DNA from: Vicinamibacterales bacterium
Lineage (GTDB): Bacteria > Acidobacteriota > Vicinamibacteria > Vicinamibacterales > SCN-69-37
Direction of reading: 5' to 3'
DNA: 64,000 nucleotides
NCBI GenBank assembly: GCA_030827135.1
Contig: JAURFE010000001.1
Location: 876,368 to 940,367 of the forward strand
Below the pieces are notes generated by a model that worked only from the letters and a program-made list of their open reading frames with translations, searched no databases and was not told the DNA's origin. Made by a program: the position numbers and the translations under genes. Below, piece after piece: positions 25,698 through 34,023 of the stretch. Numbering within the stretch: the stretch's first letter is position 1; each line of letters begins with the position of its first letter.

Positions 25698-27086
25698 GTG
25701 TTCGGTCACTTTCTGGTTGTCCTCGGCATGGTCTTCGCGGCGGGACTCGGTCTGCCAGTACCGTTTCTCGCGCCAGACCAGGCCGTCGGCTGGGCCCCGT
25801 CGGCCGTGGCCCTGGCAGGCGCGCTGATGCTCGGCCCCCGGGCTGGTGCCGCGATCTTCGTCGGTGCCGTGGCCGGATTCTGGTGGCACGGCATCGCCCC
25901 CACCGCCGCCGCAGGCCTTGCCCTCGGACAGGTGCTGGCCTCGGTCAGTGGTGCCTGGCTCATCGAACAGTTGGCCAGGGGCCCCCGCGCCTTTGAACGG
26001 GGAGGCCATGTCCTGCTCTACGCGGGCATCACGGCGATCGTGTCATCGACACTCGGATCCCTCACGGTCGTCTGGGTATTGGCCGGCACGGCACCGGTCG
26101 AGATAGCGGCCCTCGAGAACGCGGCCCTGTCGTGGTGGTGGGCGAACACGACCAGTTGCCTGCTCGTCGCTCCGGCGCTGATTCTCTGGAGCCTGCGCCC
26201 CCGGCTCGCCCTCGCGCGGCGCCGGGGCGATCGTCGTCCCGCGGAACGGGGCCTGCGCGCCTGGACCCACGAACGCGCCAGGGAAGGGTGGGCACTCGGG
26301 CTGGTCACCATCGCGGTGGCGCTCGCCATCTTCGGCCCGTGGCTGTCCGCCCCCCTGCGCCTCCTGTCCGCGGTCCTCGCGCCATTCCCGCTTCTCGCGT
26401 GGTCGGCGATGCGCTACGGTGCCCGTGAGACCGCGACCGTGGTGTGCGTGCTGATGGCAGCCACGATCTGGGGCTGGCTGCGCGGAATCAACCCCTTCGC
26501 CCCGGTGGATCCGACCCTGCGTGTGGTGCAACTCGCCTTGATCGGACATGGACTCACCGCGCTCGTCCTGGCGGCGTCGATCGATCACCGCAACAGGCAG
26601 GACTCGGAGATGCACCTGCTCGCCGTCACGGACCCGCTCACGGGATTGGCCAATTACCGCCATCTGACGCATTCGATCGACCGGCAGATTCGACGCACCA
26701 GACAGACAGGAGAACCGTTCGCACTCCTGCTGCTCGACGTGGACAACCTCAAGGTCATCAACGATCAACTCGGACACAACGTGGGCAGCCGGCTGCTCGT
26801 GCGTCTTGCCGACGCGCTGCGCGCCTCCTGCCGGGTCACCGACCTGATCGCCCGCTACGGCGGCGACGAATTCGCCGTGCTCCTGCCCGGGTGTGATGAA
26901 AAGGCGGCGCGGCTCCAGGCCGCGCGCGTCCAGGCGGCCCTGGAAGCGGACGCCACCGCGCCGCCTATTGCCGCCAGCATGGGCGTGGCCGTGTTCCCGC
27001 GGGACGGGGACACCGCCGATCAACTGCTCGACCGGGCCGACGACGAGTTGTATGCAATGAAGGGCCGCGGTTCACGGCAGCAGTGA
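25698..27086 (+). CDS. MASE1-GGDEF membrane diguanylate cyclase
   Basis: 462 residues, GTG start. Residues 1-300 hold about eight transmembrane helices with the MASE1 pattern, including LGPRAGAAIFVGAVAGFWWHG and WWANTTSCLLVAPALILW. Residues 305-460 are a GGDEF domain opening DPLTGLANYRHL and carrying RYGGDEFAVLLPG (about 386-398). The catalytic signature is intact, so it should make cyclic di-GMP from GTP. The RxxD inhibitory site five residues upstream of GGDEF reads VTDLIARYGGDEF, so no clear I-site Arg is present and product inhibition may be weak. MASE1 is an integral-membrane sensory domain of unknown ligand. The stop overlaps the convergent RluA gene by 15 nt. Confidence 0.9.
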   Translation: MFGHFLVVLGMVFAAGLGLPVPFLAPDQAVGWAPSAVALAGALMLGPRAGAAIFVGAVAGFWWHGIAPTAAAGLALGQVLASVSGAWLIEQLARGPRAFERGGHVLLYAGITAIVSSTLGSLTVVWVLAGTAPVEIAALENAALSWWWANTTSCLLVAPALILWSLRPRLALARRRGDRRPAERGLRAWTHERAREGWALGLVTIAVALAIFGPWLSAPLRLLSAVLAPFPLLAWSAMRYGARETATVVCVLMAATIWGWLRGINPFAPVDPTLRVVQLALIGHGLTALVLAASIDHRNRQDSEMHLLAVTDPLTGLANYRHLTHSIDRQIRRTRQTGEPFALLLLDVDNLKVINDQLGHNVGSRLLVRLADALRASCRVTDLIARYGGDEFAVLLPGCDEKAARLQAARVQAALEADATAPPIAASMGVAVFPRDGDTADQLLDRADDELYAMKGRGSRQQ

Positions 27087-27782
27087 CAGGAACTCCGCGT
27101 GCGGCGGCACATCGAAGGCCCACGACCGCTCCCGCCACGTCCACGCCAACCGGCGCGCGTGCAGGGCATGGCACGTCACACGCAGCGCCTGCACATCCGC
27201 GGGAGTCATCGCGCCGACGACGAACCGCAGATACCGCTCCTCGTCCTCGCCATAGAGCTTGTCGCCGACGATCGGATGTCCCGCATGCGCGAGATGGATG
27301 CGAATCTGGTGTTTGCGCCCGGTGCGCGGTGACACGTCCAGCAGCGTGAGCGGGCGCCCGGCATGCCGCCAGCGCTGAATCACGCGCGCATGCGTCTCAG
27401 CGGCGGCGCCGTCGTCGCGCACGCACGCCTTGATCGCCACCGGACTCTCGTCGTCGTTCCCGAGAGCGCCGGCCATGACGAGATCATCCGTGGCTACATG
27501 ACCGTCCACGACCGCCCAGTACGTCTTGTGGATGGCACTGCCGCTGAACAGCCGGCCGAGTTCGCCGGCAACGGCGGCGGACTTCGCAATCACCACGAGC
27601 CCGCTGGTTTCACGGTCCAGACGGTTGACCAGCCGACCATCACCGTGACCGAGATGCAGCCGAACCCGGCCGATCAAACTGGACATTTCTCCGGTTTTTG
27701 TCGGATGGCACACCAGCCCGGCGGGTTTATCCACCACCAGCAGGTCGTCATCCTCGTGCACCACATCGAACAGAACGGCCAC
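27072..27782 (-). CDS. RluA-family pseudouridine synthase
   Basis: 236 residues from the GTG at 27782 (VAVLFDVVHEDD). The longer frame runs antisense into the next gene, so it was trimmed. The domain starts with LLVVDKPAGLVCHPT. The catalytic motif RLDRETSG is at about 52-59, where the Asp attacks uridine C1'. PRTGRKHQIRIHLAHAGHPI near 150 is the second family motif. It isomerises specific uridines in rRNA or tRNA; whether it is RluA, RluC/D or TruC type cannot be fixed. It lacks the N-terminal S4 domain of RluC/RluD, which favours a small RluA/TruC type. It is divergent from the NlpC-like gene, with an 81-bp shared upstream region. Confidence 0.9.
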   Translation of the reverse strand: MAVLFDVVHEDDDLLVVDKPAGLVCHPTKTGEMSSLIGRVRLHLGHGDGRLVNRLDRETSGLVVIAKSAAVAGELGRLFSGSAIHKTYWAVVDGHVATDDLVMAGALGNDDESPVAIKACVRDDGAAAETHARVIQRWRHAGRPLTLLDVSPRTGRKHQIRIHLAHAGHPIVGDKLYGEDEERYLRFVVGAMTPADVQALRVTCHALHARRLAWTWRERSWAFDVPPHAEFLSLLP

Positions 27783-27863
27783 ATCGTCACTGTACCCGCT
27801 CGATACGCTGGGGTAGTAGTGTCTGACTCCGCGGACCGGGTTTCCGTATGATGGCAGGAACGC

Positions 27864-29132
27864 ATGGCGACTCCCCGTCCCTCCTCCCCTGCCCCTGCGG
27901 CGAATACTGTGACACTTCCCAAGTCGTGGCTCGTGACCATGGCGGCCCTTGTGACCGTGCCCTGGCTCGTTGTGGCCTGGCTCTACGTCGGAGCCGGGGC
28001 CGGTCGCACGGACCCGGGGGCCGGCGGCGCGCCGGCACCCGAGACCACCAGCGCCACGGGCCCCTGGGGGCACCTGGTGCGGACCCCGATCGTGATTTCT
28101 CCACCGCTGGAGTACGTGCCGGCCGACTGGGGCCGGAACGCGCCGGCTGAATGGGTCTTCCCCGATGCGACCGTCGAGGTGGTCACGGCATTTCTCTCGT
28201 CCTCCGGCTTCTCGCCCGAACAGATCGCGCAACTTGGCCCGCACACGCGACGCGAGGCGCAGGTGCGCGGCGTCGTGATCAACCCACCGGCGGACCTGGT
28301 GCGGGCGCTGTCGCCGGACGTCCGGTCGCGGCTGTACACGCAGCTGTCACGAAGCATGCTGAACTTCGATCAGGCGCAGTCCTTCCGCTTCCGAGGCAAG
28401 ACCCCCGACGACTGGCTCAGCGGCACGTTGATGTCGGCCGACACGCGACGACTCGTCGAACCGCTGATCTATTCGGATTCGAACTTCCTCCACTTTGCGG
28501 ACATCGAATCAATCCGTTCGCAGATTGCGTCCCCGCTGGAGCGGCAGTATCTGGCCAAGGGTCTGCTGCGCAATGCCACTGTCATGGTGCGGCTTTCCGT
28601 CGACTCGCCGGACGAAGTCAGCGGACTGGCGAACTATTGGGGCACCGGTGGCCGACGGACCGACATTCGTCCACTGCTGGAGTCCATTTCGGAGGCCAAC
28701 GACGGCCGATCGATCGACATCGTGCATCTGCTGCCCGCCTTCGCACGCAGCCATCTGTACCGGTTCCCGAAGGTCCAGACGATGGACCTGACGCGGCCGC
28801 TGTTGGCGAACTGCCTGTGGAGTTCGCTGAATTTCTTCGAGGAAGTCCCCGAGGATCGGTACCTCGACGTGGACTACGCCCTCAACGCCCTGCGAACCGG
28901 CTACTATATTGTCGAACACGGCTACCAGCTCGGAGACATCGTGGCCCTGGTCGATGACGAAGGCGACCTGTTTCACGTGGCGGTCTACCTGGCCGACGGC
29001 CTGCTGTTCACCAAAAACGGCACGTCACCAGTCGCCCCCTGGACCATCATGTCGGTCGACGAACTGACGGACTTTTACCACCGTCGGGCCCCGGCCCCCC
29101 GGGTGATTTACCACCGTTTGAACGCGTACTAG
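27864..29132 (+). CDS. Unrecognised membrane-anchored protein with an NlpC/P60-like C-terminal domain
   Basis: 422 residues. One N-terminal TM helix (LVTMAALVTVPWLVVAWLYV, about 22-41) with a cytoplasmic basic/Pro-rich start places the rest outside the membrane. Residues 60-300 are a helical, charged region of no known family. The tail from about 310 looks like a cysteine-peptidase fold: LLANCLWSSLNFFEE (Cys at about 316), then GYQLGDIVALVD near 355 and FHVAVYLADGLLFTKNG (His at about 370, polar residue in TKNG). The spacing Cys, ~54 residues, His, ~16 residues, polar matches NlpC/P60 and CHAP layouts. If active it would cut peptidoglycan or an amide. This is inference from motif order. Followed by the response regulator 25 bp later. 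Confidence 0.55.
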   Translation: MATPRPSSPAPAANTVTLPKSWLVTMAALVTVPWLVVAWLYVGAGAGRTDPGAGGAPAPETTSATGPWGHLVRTPIVISPPLEYVPADWGRNAPAEWVFPDATVEVVTAFLSSSGFSPEQIAQLGPHTRREAQVRGVVINPPADLVRALSPDVRSRLYTQLSRSMLNFDQAQSFRFRGKTPDDWLSGTLMSADTRRLVEPLIYSDSNFLHFADIESIRSQIASPLERQYLAKGLLRNATVMVRLSVDSPDEVSGLANYWGTGGRRTDIRPLLESISEANDGRSIDIVHLLPAFARSHLYRFPKVQTMDLTRPLLANCLWSSLNFFEEVPEDRYLDVDYALNALRTGYYIVEHGYQLGDIVALVDDEGDLFHVAVYLADGLLFTKNGTSPVAPWTIMSVDELTDFYHRRAPAPRVIYHRLNAY

Positions 29133-29157
29133 TAGACTACGCGGTAGTGGAGGCGCT

Positions 29158-29598
29158 GTGGCCAAGGTCCTGATCGTCGACGACGAACCCCGTGTGCGTC
29201 AATTGATGCGACGCCATCTCGAACATTCCGGACATGAACTCTATGACGCTGAAGACGCACAAGCGGCGCTGGATGCCATGGTGCAGGTGCCCTGTGACGT
29301 CATCTACTGCGACATCCAGATGCCCGGCCGGGACGGCCTCTGGCTGACGGCTGAACTGCGCAAGTTGTATCCGATGTCTGCAGTCGTGCTCGCGACGGGT
29401 GTGAGTTCGGTGCCGCCACAAATCAGCATGCAGGCCGGCGTGCTGGCGTATCTGGTCAAGCCTTTTACGCGCCAGGCGCTGCTGACGGCGCTCGACACGG
29501 CCGTCAGGTGGGTGGAGGACACGCGGACCCACGGCCCCAAAGCCGAGGATCAGGGCGACAACGTCACCGACTGGCTCGACGAACTCAAGGAGTTGTAG
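29158..29598 (+). CDS. Single-domain response regulator
   Basis: 146 residues, GTG start. A complete receiver domain: acidic pocket DDEPRVR at 8-14, phospho-acceptor Asp in YCDIQMPGRDG (about 57), the Thr switch in VLATGVS (about 80) and the Lys in YLVKPFTRQAL (about 103). The C-terminal 30 residues are an acidic tail with no DNA-binding or enzymatic domain. It probably passes phosphate or binds a partner protein. No kinase is adjacent. The NlpC-like gene precedes it by 25 bp, so the two may be co-transcribed. A bidirectional hairpin closes the unit. Confidence 0.9.
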   Translation: MAKVLIVDDEPRVRQLMRRHLEHSGHELYDAEDAQAALDAMVQVPCDVIYCDIQMPGRDGLWLTAELRKLYPMSAVVLATGVSSVPPQISMQAGVLAYLVKPFTRQALLTALDTAVRWVEDTRTHGPKAEDQGDNVTDWLDELKEL

Positions 29599-29619
29599 GC
29601 CGAACCTGCAGGTCCGGCC
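29598..29619. terminator. Bidirectional hairpin between convergent response-regulator and fhs genes
   Basis: GGCCGAACC (29598-29606) pairs with GGTCCGGCC (29611-29619) around TGCA, with one A-C mismatch. It lies between the stop of the response regulator and the stop of formate-THF ligase, only 6 bp from the latter. Confidence 0.6.
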
Positions 29620-29625
29620 TGACGA

Positions 29626-31302
29626 TCAGAACAACCCCACGACGCGGCCGCTGGCGTCGAGGTCAATGGCCTCGGCCGCAGGCACCTTCGGCAACCCGGG
29701 CATGGTCATGATGTCGCCGCAGACCATGACGACGAACTCGGCACCGGCGGCCAGTCGCACTTCGCGCACGTTCACCGTGTGGCCGGAGGGCGCGCCGCGC
29801 AGACCGGCATCCGTCGCAAACGAATACTGCGTCTTCGCCACACACACCGGGTAGTGCCCGTAGCCCTCGTCCTGGAGGCGCTTGATCTGTCCCCGCACCT
29901 TCGCGTCGGCGGAGATGTCCGCTGCGCCGTAGATCGTGGTGGCGACGGTTTTCATCTTGTCCCACAGCGACAGCGAGTCCTCGTAGACGAACCTGAATGT
30001 CGACGGGCCGGCCTCAACGACACCGACAACCGCCTTCGCGAGGTTCTCGGCACCGGCGCCGCCATGAGCCCAGTGCGTCGCCAGTACAACGGGGACCCCG
30101 CTCTGCGCCATGATCGCGTCGAGTCTGGCGATCTCGGCGTCGGTGTCGTCGGGGAACCGGTTGATCGCGACAACGGCGGGCAGACCGTAGTGGTTCCGGA
30201 CGTTGTTCACGTGCCGCTGCAGATTGGCGAGTCCCCGTTCCAGCGCGGACAAATCCTCCCGTCCCAACGCCGCACGGTCCACACCGCCGTGGTACTTCAA
30301 CGCGCGAATGGTCGCCACGATGACGCACGCGTCCGGGCGCAGCCCGGACTTGCGGCACTTGATGTCGATGAACTTCTCGGCGCCCAGGTCGGCACCAAAC
30401 CCGGCCTCGGTGACGACATAATCGGCGAGTTTCAGGGCCGCCTGCGTGGCCATCACGGAGTTGCAGCCGTGCGCGATATTCGCGAACGGACCGCCATGTA
30501 CAAACGCCGGGTTGTTTTCGAGCGTCTGCACCAGGTTCGGCTTGAGCGCATCCTTCAGCAGCACGGTCATCGCGCCATGCGCGTTGAGGTCACGCGCGCG
30601 CACGGGCTTCTGCTCGCGGGTGTAGCCCACGACGATGTTGCCGAGCCGTTCCTTCAGGTCGTGCAGGGACGTGGCCAGACAGAAGATCGCCATGACTTCG
30701 GACGCGACGACGATGTCGAACCCATCTTCGCGCGGATAGCCGTTGCCCGTGCCGCCGAGCGACACCACGATGTCGCGCAGGGCGCGATCGTTCATGTCCA
30801 CAACGCGCTTCCACTGAATGCGGCGCACATCGATGCCGAGCGCGTTCCCGTGGTGGATGTGGTTGTCGAGCAGCGCGGCGAGCAAATTGTTCGCCAGGGC
30901 GATGGCCGAGAAGTCGCCGGTGAAGTGGAGATTGATGTCCTCCATCGGCACGATCTGGGCGTGGCCACCGCCGGCCGCACCGCCCTTCATGCCGAACACG
31001 GGTCCCAATGAAGGCTCGCGCAGACAGATGATCGTCTTCTTGCCGATCCGGTTGAGTGCGTCTCCCAGTCCGACGGTCGTCGTCGTCTTGCCCTCGCCGG
31101 CCGGCGTGGGGCTGATGGCGGTGACGAGAATCAACTTGCCGTCCGGCCGGTCCTTCAGGCCCTGGACGAAGTCCAGCGAGATCTTCGCCTTGTAGTGCCC
31201 GTAGGGTTCGAGCTGGTCCTCGGGGATTCCCAGGCGCTCAGCGATCCCGGTCACTCGCTGCATCGTCGCAGCCTGGGCAATTTCGATGTCGGACTTCGGC
31301 AC
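29626..31302 (-). CDS. fhs: Formate--tetrahydrofolate ligase
   Basis: 558 residues, the usual length. The GTG start at 31302 has AAGGAG 6 nt upstream. The ATP-binding P-loop is [13 protein letters not shown] (about 60-72). Downstream family segments are intact: [19 protein letters not shown] near 95, the folate-site FHLTGDFSAI-like segment ([11 protein letters not shown] near 125) and [18 protein letters not shown] near 300. It makes 10-formyl-THF from formate, THF and ATP, or in reverse. It is the last gene of the formate dehydrogenase operon (44 bp after the Fe-S subunit), which ties formate/CO2 interconversion directly to one-carbon metabolism, as in the methyl branch of the Wood-Ljungdahl pathway or in formate assimilation. 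Confidence 0.97.
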   Translation of the reverse strand: MPKSDIEIAQAATMQRVTGIAERLGIPEDQLEPYGHYKAKISLDFVQGLKDRPDGKLILVTAISPTPAGEGKTTTTVGLGDALNRIGKKTIICLREPSLGPVFGMKGGAAGGGHAQIVPMEDINLHFTGDFSAIALANNLLAALLDNHIHHGNALGIDVRRIQWKRVVDMNDRALRDIVVSLGGTGNGYPREDGFDIVVASEVMAIFCLATSLHDLKERLGNIVVGYTREQKPVRARDLNAHGAMTVLLKDALKPNLVQTLENNPAFVHGGPFANIAHGCNSVMATQAALKLADYVVTEAGFGADLGAEKFIDIKCRKSGLRPDACVIVATIRALKYHGGVDRAALGREDLSALERGLANLQRHVNNVRNHYGLPAVVAINRFPDDTDAEIARLDAIMAQSGVPVVLATHWAHGGAGAENLAKAVVGVVEAGPSTFRFVYEDSLSLWDKMKTVATTIYGAADISADAKVRGQIKRLQDEGYGHYPVCVAKTQYSFATDAGLRGAPSGHTVNVREVRLAAGAEFVVMVCGDIMTMPGLPKVPAAEAIDLDASGRVVGLF

Positions 31303-31347
31303 GGGAGACTCCTTCGAAAGGAGATGATATCCCGGGACTGCGGACTG

Positions 31348-32226
31348 CTAGCGGTTCTGCACGAACTGCCACCCAAAGCGGCCCTTGATGCACAGGTTGC
31401 CGCTGGTGACGTCATGGTCGTGGGGCGACAGCACTTTGACGATGGTGTTGTCCTGGACGTGGAGTGAGAGCGTGCAGCCGACACCGCAGTAGGGGCAGAT
31501 GGTGTCGGTGGCGGTCTGTTGTGACTCGTCCCACGTGCCGGCGGCGCGCATGTCGTGCTCCGTCCTGAACATGAGTGCGCCGGTCGGGCAGACGCCGATG
31601 CAGTTGCCGCAGTAGACGCACGCGGAGTCTGGCAGACCAGTGTCAAACTCGGTGGAAATGGTCGCGCTGAAGCCCCGCCCCGCGACGGCAATCGCGAACG
31701 TGTGTTGCGCATCGGTGCCGCACGCTTCGACGCACTTGTAGCACAGCACACACTTGGAATAGTCGCGGACGTAGAGGTCGTTGTCGATCTTGACCGGCTG
31801 CTGCACCGTCGCCGGCGCGCCGTGACTGGAGTGGCCGGCCGGCGCCAGCCGCCCGGGCGTCGCACCGTACTTCTCCATGTCCGCTTTGAAGCGGGGTTCC
31901 GCCGTCGAGAGGTCCACCGAGGATGCCAGCAGCTCGAAGACGAGTTTCCGGCTGTGACGCACACGTTCGGAGTCGGTATGGATGACCATCCCGGGGTCGA
32001 CGGGCCGGGAACACGCGGGCACCAGCACGCGCGAGCCTTCGACTTCCACCACACACACCCGGCACACATTCACCGGGGTCAGGTTTTCGAGATAACAGAG
32101 CGTGGGCGTCTCGATGCCGATGGTCTTGCAGGCATTGACGATGGTGGTCCCTTCGGGCACGCGCACGGTCCGGCCGTCGATGGTGACCTCGACGGTGCGC
32201 ACAAACGGTAGAGGAACGGCGGTCAT
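31348..32226 (-). CDS. Formate dehydrogenase Fe-S subunit: N-terminal half of the large subunit
   Basis: 292 residues from the ATG at 32226, overlapping the previous stop (TGATG). In order: a plant-type [2Fe-2S] ferredoxin domain (Cys in PTLCYLENL, VNVCRVC and LVPAC, residues about 35-70); two [4Fe-4S] clusters in SKCVLCYKCVEAC (about 157-169) and SACVYCGNCIGVCP (about 201-214); then CPYCGVGC ... SGNLCIKGRFGWQF (about 244-288), which is the Fe4S4 domain that normally opens the molybdopterin subunit of FdhF/FdhA. The protein stops right after it. The molybdopterin part is a separate gene two cistrons upstream. It should relay electrons from the active site to the NuoEF-type module. Confidence 0.9.
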   Translation of the reverse strand: MTAVPLPFVRTVEVTIDGRTVRVPEGTTIVNACKTIGIETPTLCYLENLTPVNVCRVCVVEVEGSRVLVPACSRPVDPGMVIHTDSERVRHSRKLVFELLASSVDLSTAEPRFKADMEKYGATPGRLAPAGHSSHGAPATVQQPVKIDNDLYVRDYSKCVLCYKCVEACGTDAQHTFAIAVAGRGFSATISTEFDTGLPDSACVYCGNCIGVCPTGALMFRTEHDMRAAGTWDESQQTATDTICPYCGVGCTLSLHVQDNTIVKVLSPHDHDVTSGNLCIKGRFGWQFVQNR

Positions 32227-34022
32227 CACGAGCGGTGCTCCAGGGGGAACTTCTTCAGCGCGCTTTCCACGGCACTGGCCGCGGTCTGGCCAAGACCACA
32301 AATCGACGCGTCTCGCATGACGCGCGCGAGGTCGGCGATCAACGTCTTCTCCGTCGCGCGGTCACCGGCCGTCCTGGCCGAGACCAATCGATGGAGCGAT
32401 TCCTCCTGCCGGATGGTGCCGATGCGGCAGGGCACACACTGGCCGCAGGATTCGTCGCGGAAGAACGAGGCGATGCGGATCAGGATGTCGCCAAGGTCCA
32501 CGCGGTCGTCGAACACCATGACCACACCGGACCCGAGCGTCGCGTTGGCCGCCCGGGTGCCCTCGAACGTCAGGGGCATGTCCAGTTCATCCGGCGTCAC
32601 AAACACGCCGGCCGCGCCGCCGAGCAGAATGGCCTGCAGGGGCCGGCCGCCCTCCACGCCACCGGCCATGTCGAGCAACCCACGGAGCGTGATGCCGAAC
32701 GGCACTTCATAGACGCCGGGCTTTGTCACACACCCCGACAGGCAGAACAACTTGGAGCCCGTCGAGGCGGCCGTGCCGATGCCCGCATACGCCGGACCGC
32801 CTTCGAGCACGACGTCGATCACGTTCACGAGGGTCTCGACGTTGTTGATCACCGTCGGCTTGTGGAACAGCCCCGACTGCACGGGAAACGGCGGCTTGTT
32901 GCGCGGTTCGCCGCGAAACCCTTCGAGCGAGTTGAAGAGGGATGTTTCTTCGCCGCAGATGTAGGCGCCCGCGCCGCGACGGAGATCCAGGTGGAACCGC
33001 GCGCCCGCGCCGCCGATGTGGTCGCCCAGCCAGCCGCGGAGCGCCGCCTGCTCAATCGCCGACTGCAGGCGCATCGTCGCCCGCGGATACTCGCCGCGGA
33101 TGTAGATGAACCCCTGCTCGGCGCCAATCGCGAGACCGGCGATGGTCATGGCCTCGACGAGCGCGAAGGGGTCCTCTTCCATCAGGACACGGTCCTTGAA
33201 GGTGCCCGGCTCGGATTCGTCCGCGTTGCACACGAGGTAATGCGGACGCACGGGTGACCGCGCAACAGCCTCCCACTTGCGGCCCGTCGGAAACGCGGCG
33301 CCACCGCGCCCCAGCAACTTCGAATCGGTGATTTCGCGCAGCACCGCTTCGGGACCGATGTCGAGCGCGCGCCTGAGCGCCTGATAGCCGCCGTGGGCGC
33401 GATAGTCGTCGAGGCTCGCCGGATCCGCGGCCCCGACGCGCCGAAGCAGGCGCAGCGCCGGAACGCGAGGCGCGTCTGCCTGCGGCACGGCCCGGCCGAA
33501 AGGTTCAGGCACCACGCCGGCCGACACGGCCGCCGTCAACACGGGCAACGTGGCCTGCGTGATCGTCCGGTCCACCGGGGCCGCACCAGCGTGCTGCACA
33601 AGCGCCACCGGTGCCTGCTCGCAGTAGCCAAGGCACGGGGAACGTTTCCAGGTCCCCTCCTCGCCGCTGCCGGCCGGCCCGAACTGCGCCTCAAGGGACC
33701 GACAAATCCCCTCGGCGCCTTTCACGCGGCACGCGATGTCGTCGCACACGTGCACAACGCGCGGCGCCTGGCGCTCTGTCGAGAACAGGTGATAAAACGT
33801 CGCGACGCCGTAGGCCTCCGCCGGCGGCACCGACAGTTGTGCACAGATGTGGTTGAGCGCACCCTCGCTGATCCAGCCGGTGCACGCCTGCGCGGCATGG
33901 AGGGCCGGCAGCAGCATGTGACGCGTGCCCGGTCCGGTGCCCGCCACCGCCGCGATGGCGGCATCAATCGCCGCACGTTCCTCAGCCGACGCGCTCGCGC
34001 CGGGTATCAGGTGTAAATCCAC
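32226..34022 (-). CDS. NuoE-NuoF fusion: NAD(P)-linked diaphorase subunit of formate dehydrogenase
   Basis: 598 residues from the GTG at 34022, one base after the TAG of the catalytic subunit. Residues 1-160 are NuoE-like, with thioredoxin-fold [2Fe-2S] cysteines in VCDDIACRVKG and SPCLGYCEQAP. Residues 200-598 are NuoF-like: LLGRGGAAFPTGRKWE (FMN/NADH loop), VCNADESEPGTFKDR, YICGEETSLFNSLEG (NADH site) and the [4Fe-4S] set SCGQCVPCRIG plus a later ICGLGQ. It should pass electrons between formate dehydrogenase and NAD(P)+ in the cytosol. The fusion of both halves is like FdsB-type and HoxF-type subunits. The middle gene of the operon. Confidence 0.95.
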   Translation of the reverse strand: MDLHLIPGASASAEERAAIDAAIAAVAGTGPGTRHMLLPALHAAQACTGWISEGALNHICAQLSVPPAEAYGVATFYHLFSTERQAPRVVHVCDDIACRVKGAEGICRSLEAQFGPAGSGEEGTWKRSPCLGYCEQAPVALVQHAGAAPVDRTITQATLPVLTAAVSAGVVPEPFGRAVPQADAPRVPALRLLRRVGAADPASLDDYRAHGGYQALRRALDIGPEAVLREITDSKLLGRGGAAFPTGRKWEAVARSPVRPHYLVCNADESEPGTFKDRVLMEEDPFALVEAMTIAGLAIGAEQGFIYIRGEYPRATMRLQSAIEQAALRGWLGDHIGGAGARFHLDLRRGAGAYICGEETSLFNSLEGFRGEPRNKPPFPVQSGLFHKPTVINNVETLVNVIDVVLEGGPAYAGIGTAASTGSKLFCLSGCVTKPGVYEVPFGITLRGLLDMAGGVEGGRPLQAILLGGAAGVFVTPDELDMPLTFEGTRAANATLGSGVVMVFDDRVDLGDILIRIASFFRDESCGQCVPCRIGTIRQEESLHRLVSARTAGDRATEKTLIADLARVMRDASICGLGQTAASAVESALKKFPLEHRS

Positions 34023-34023
34023 G

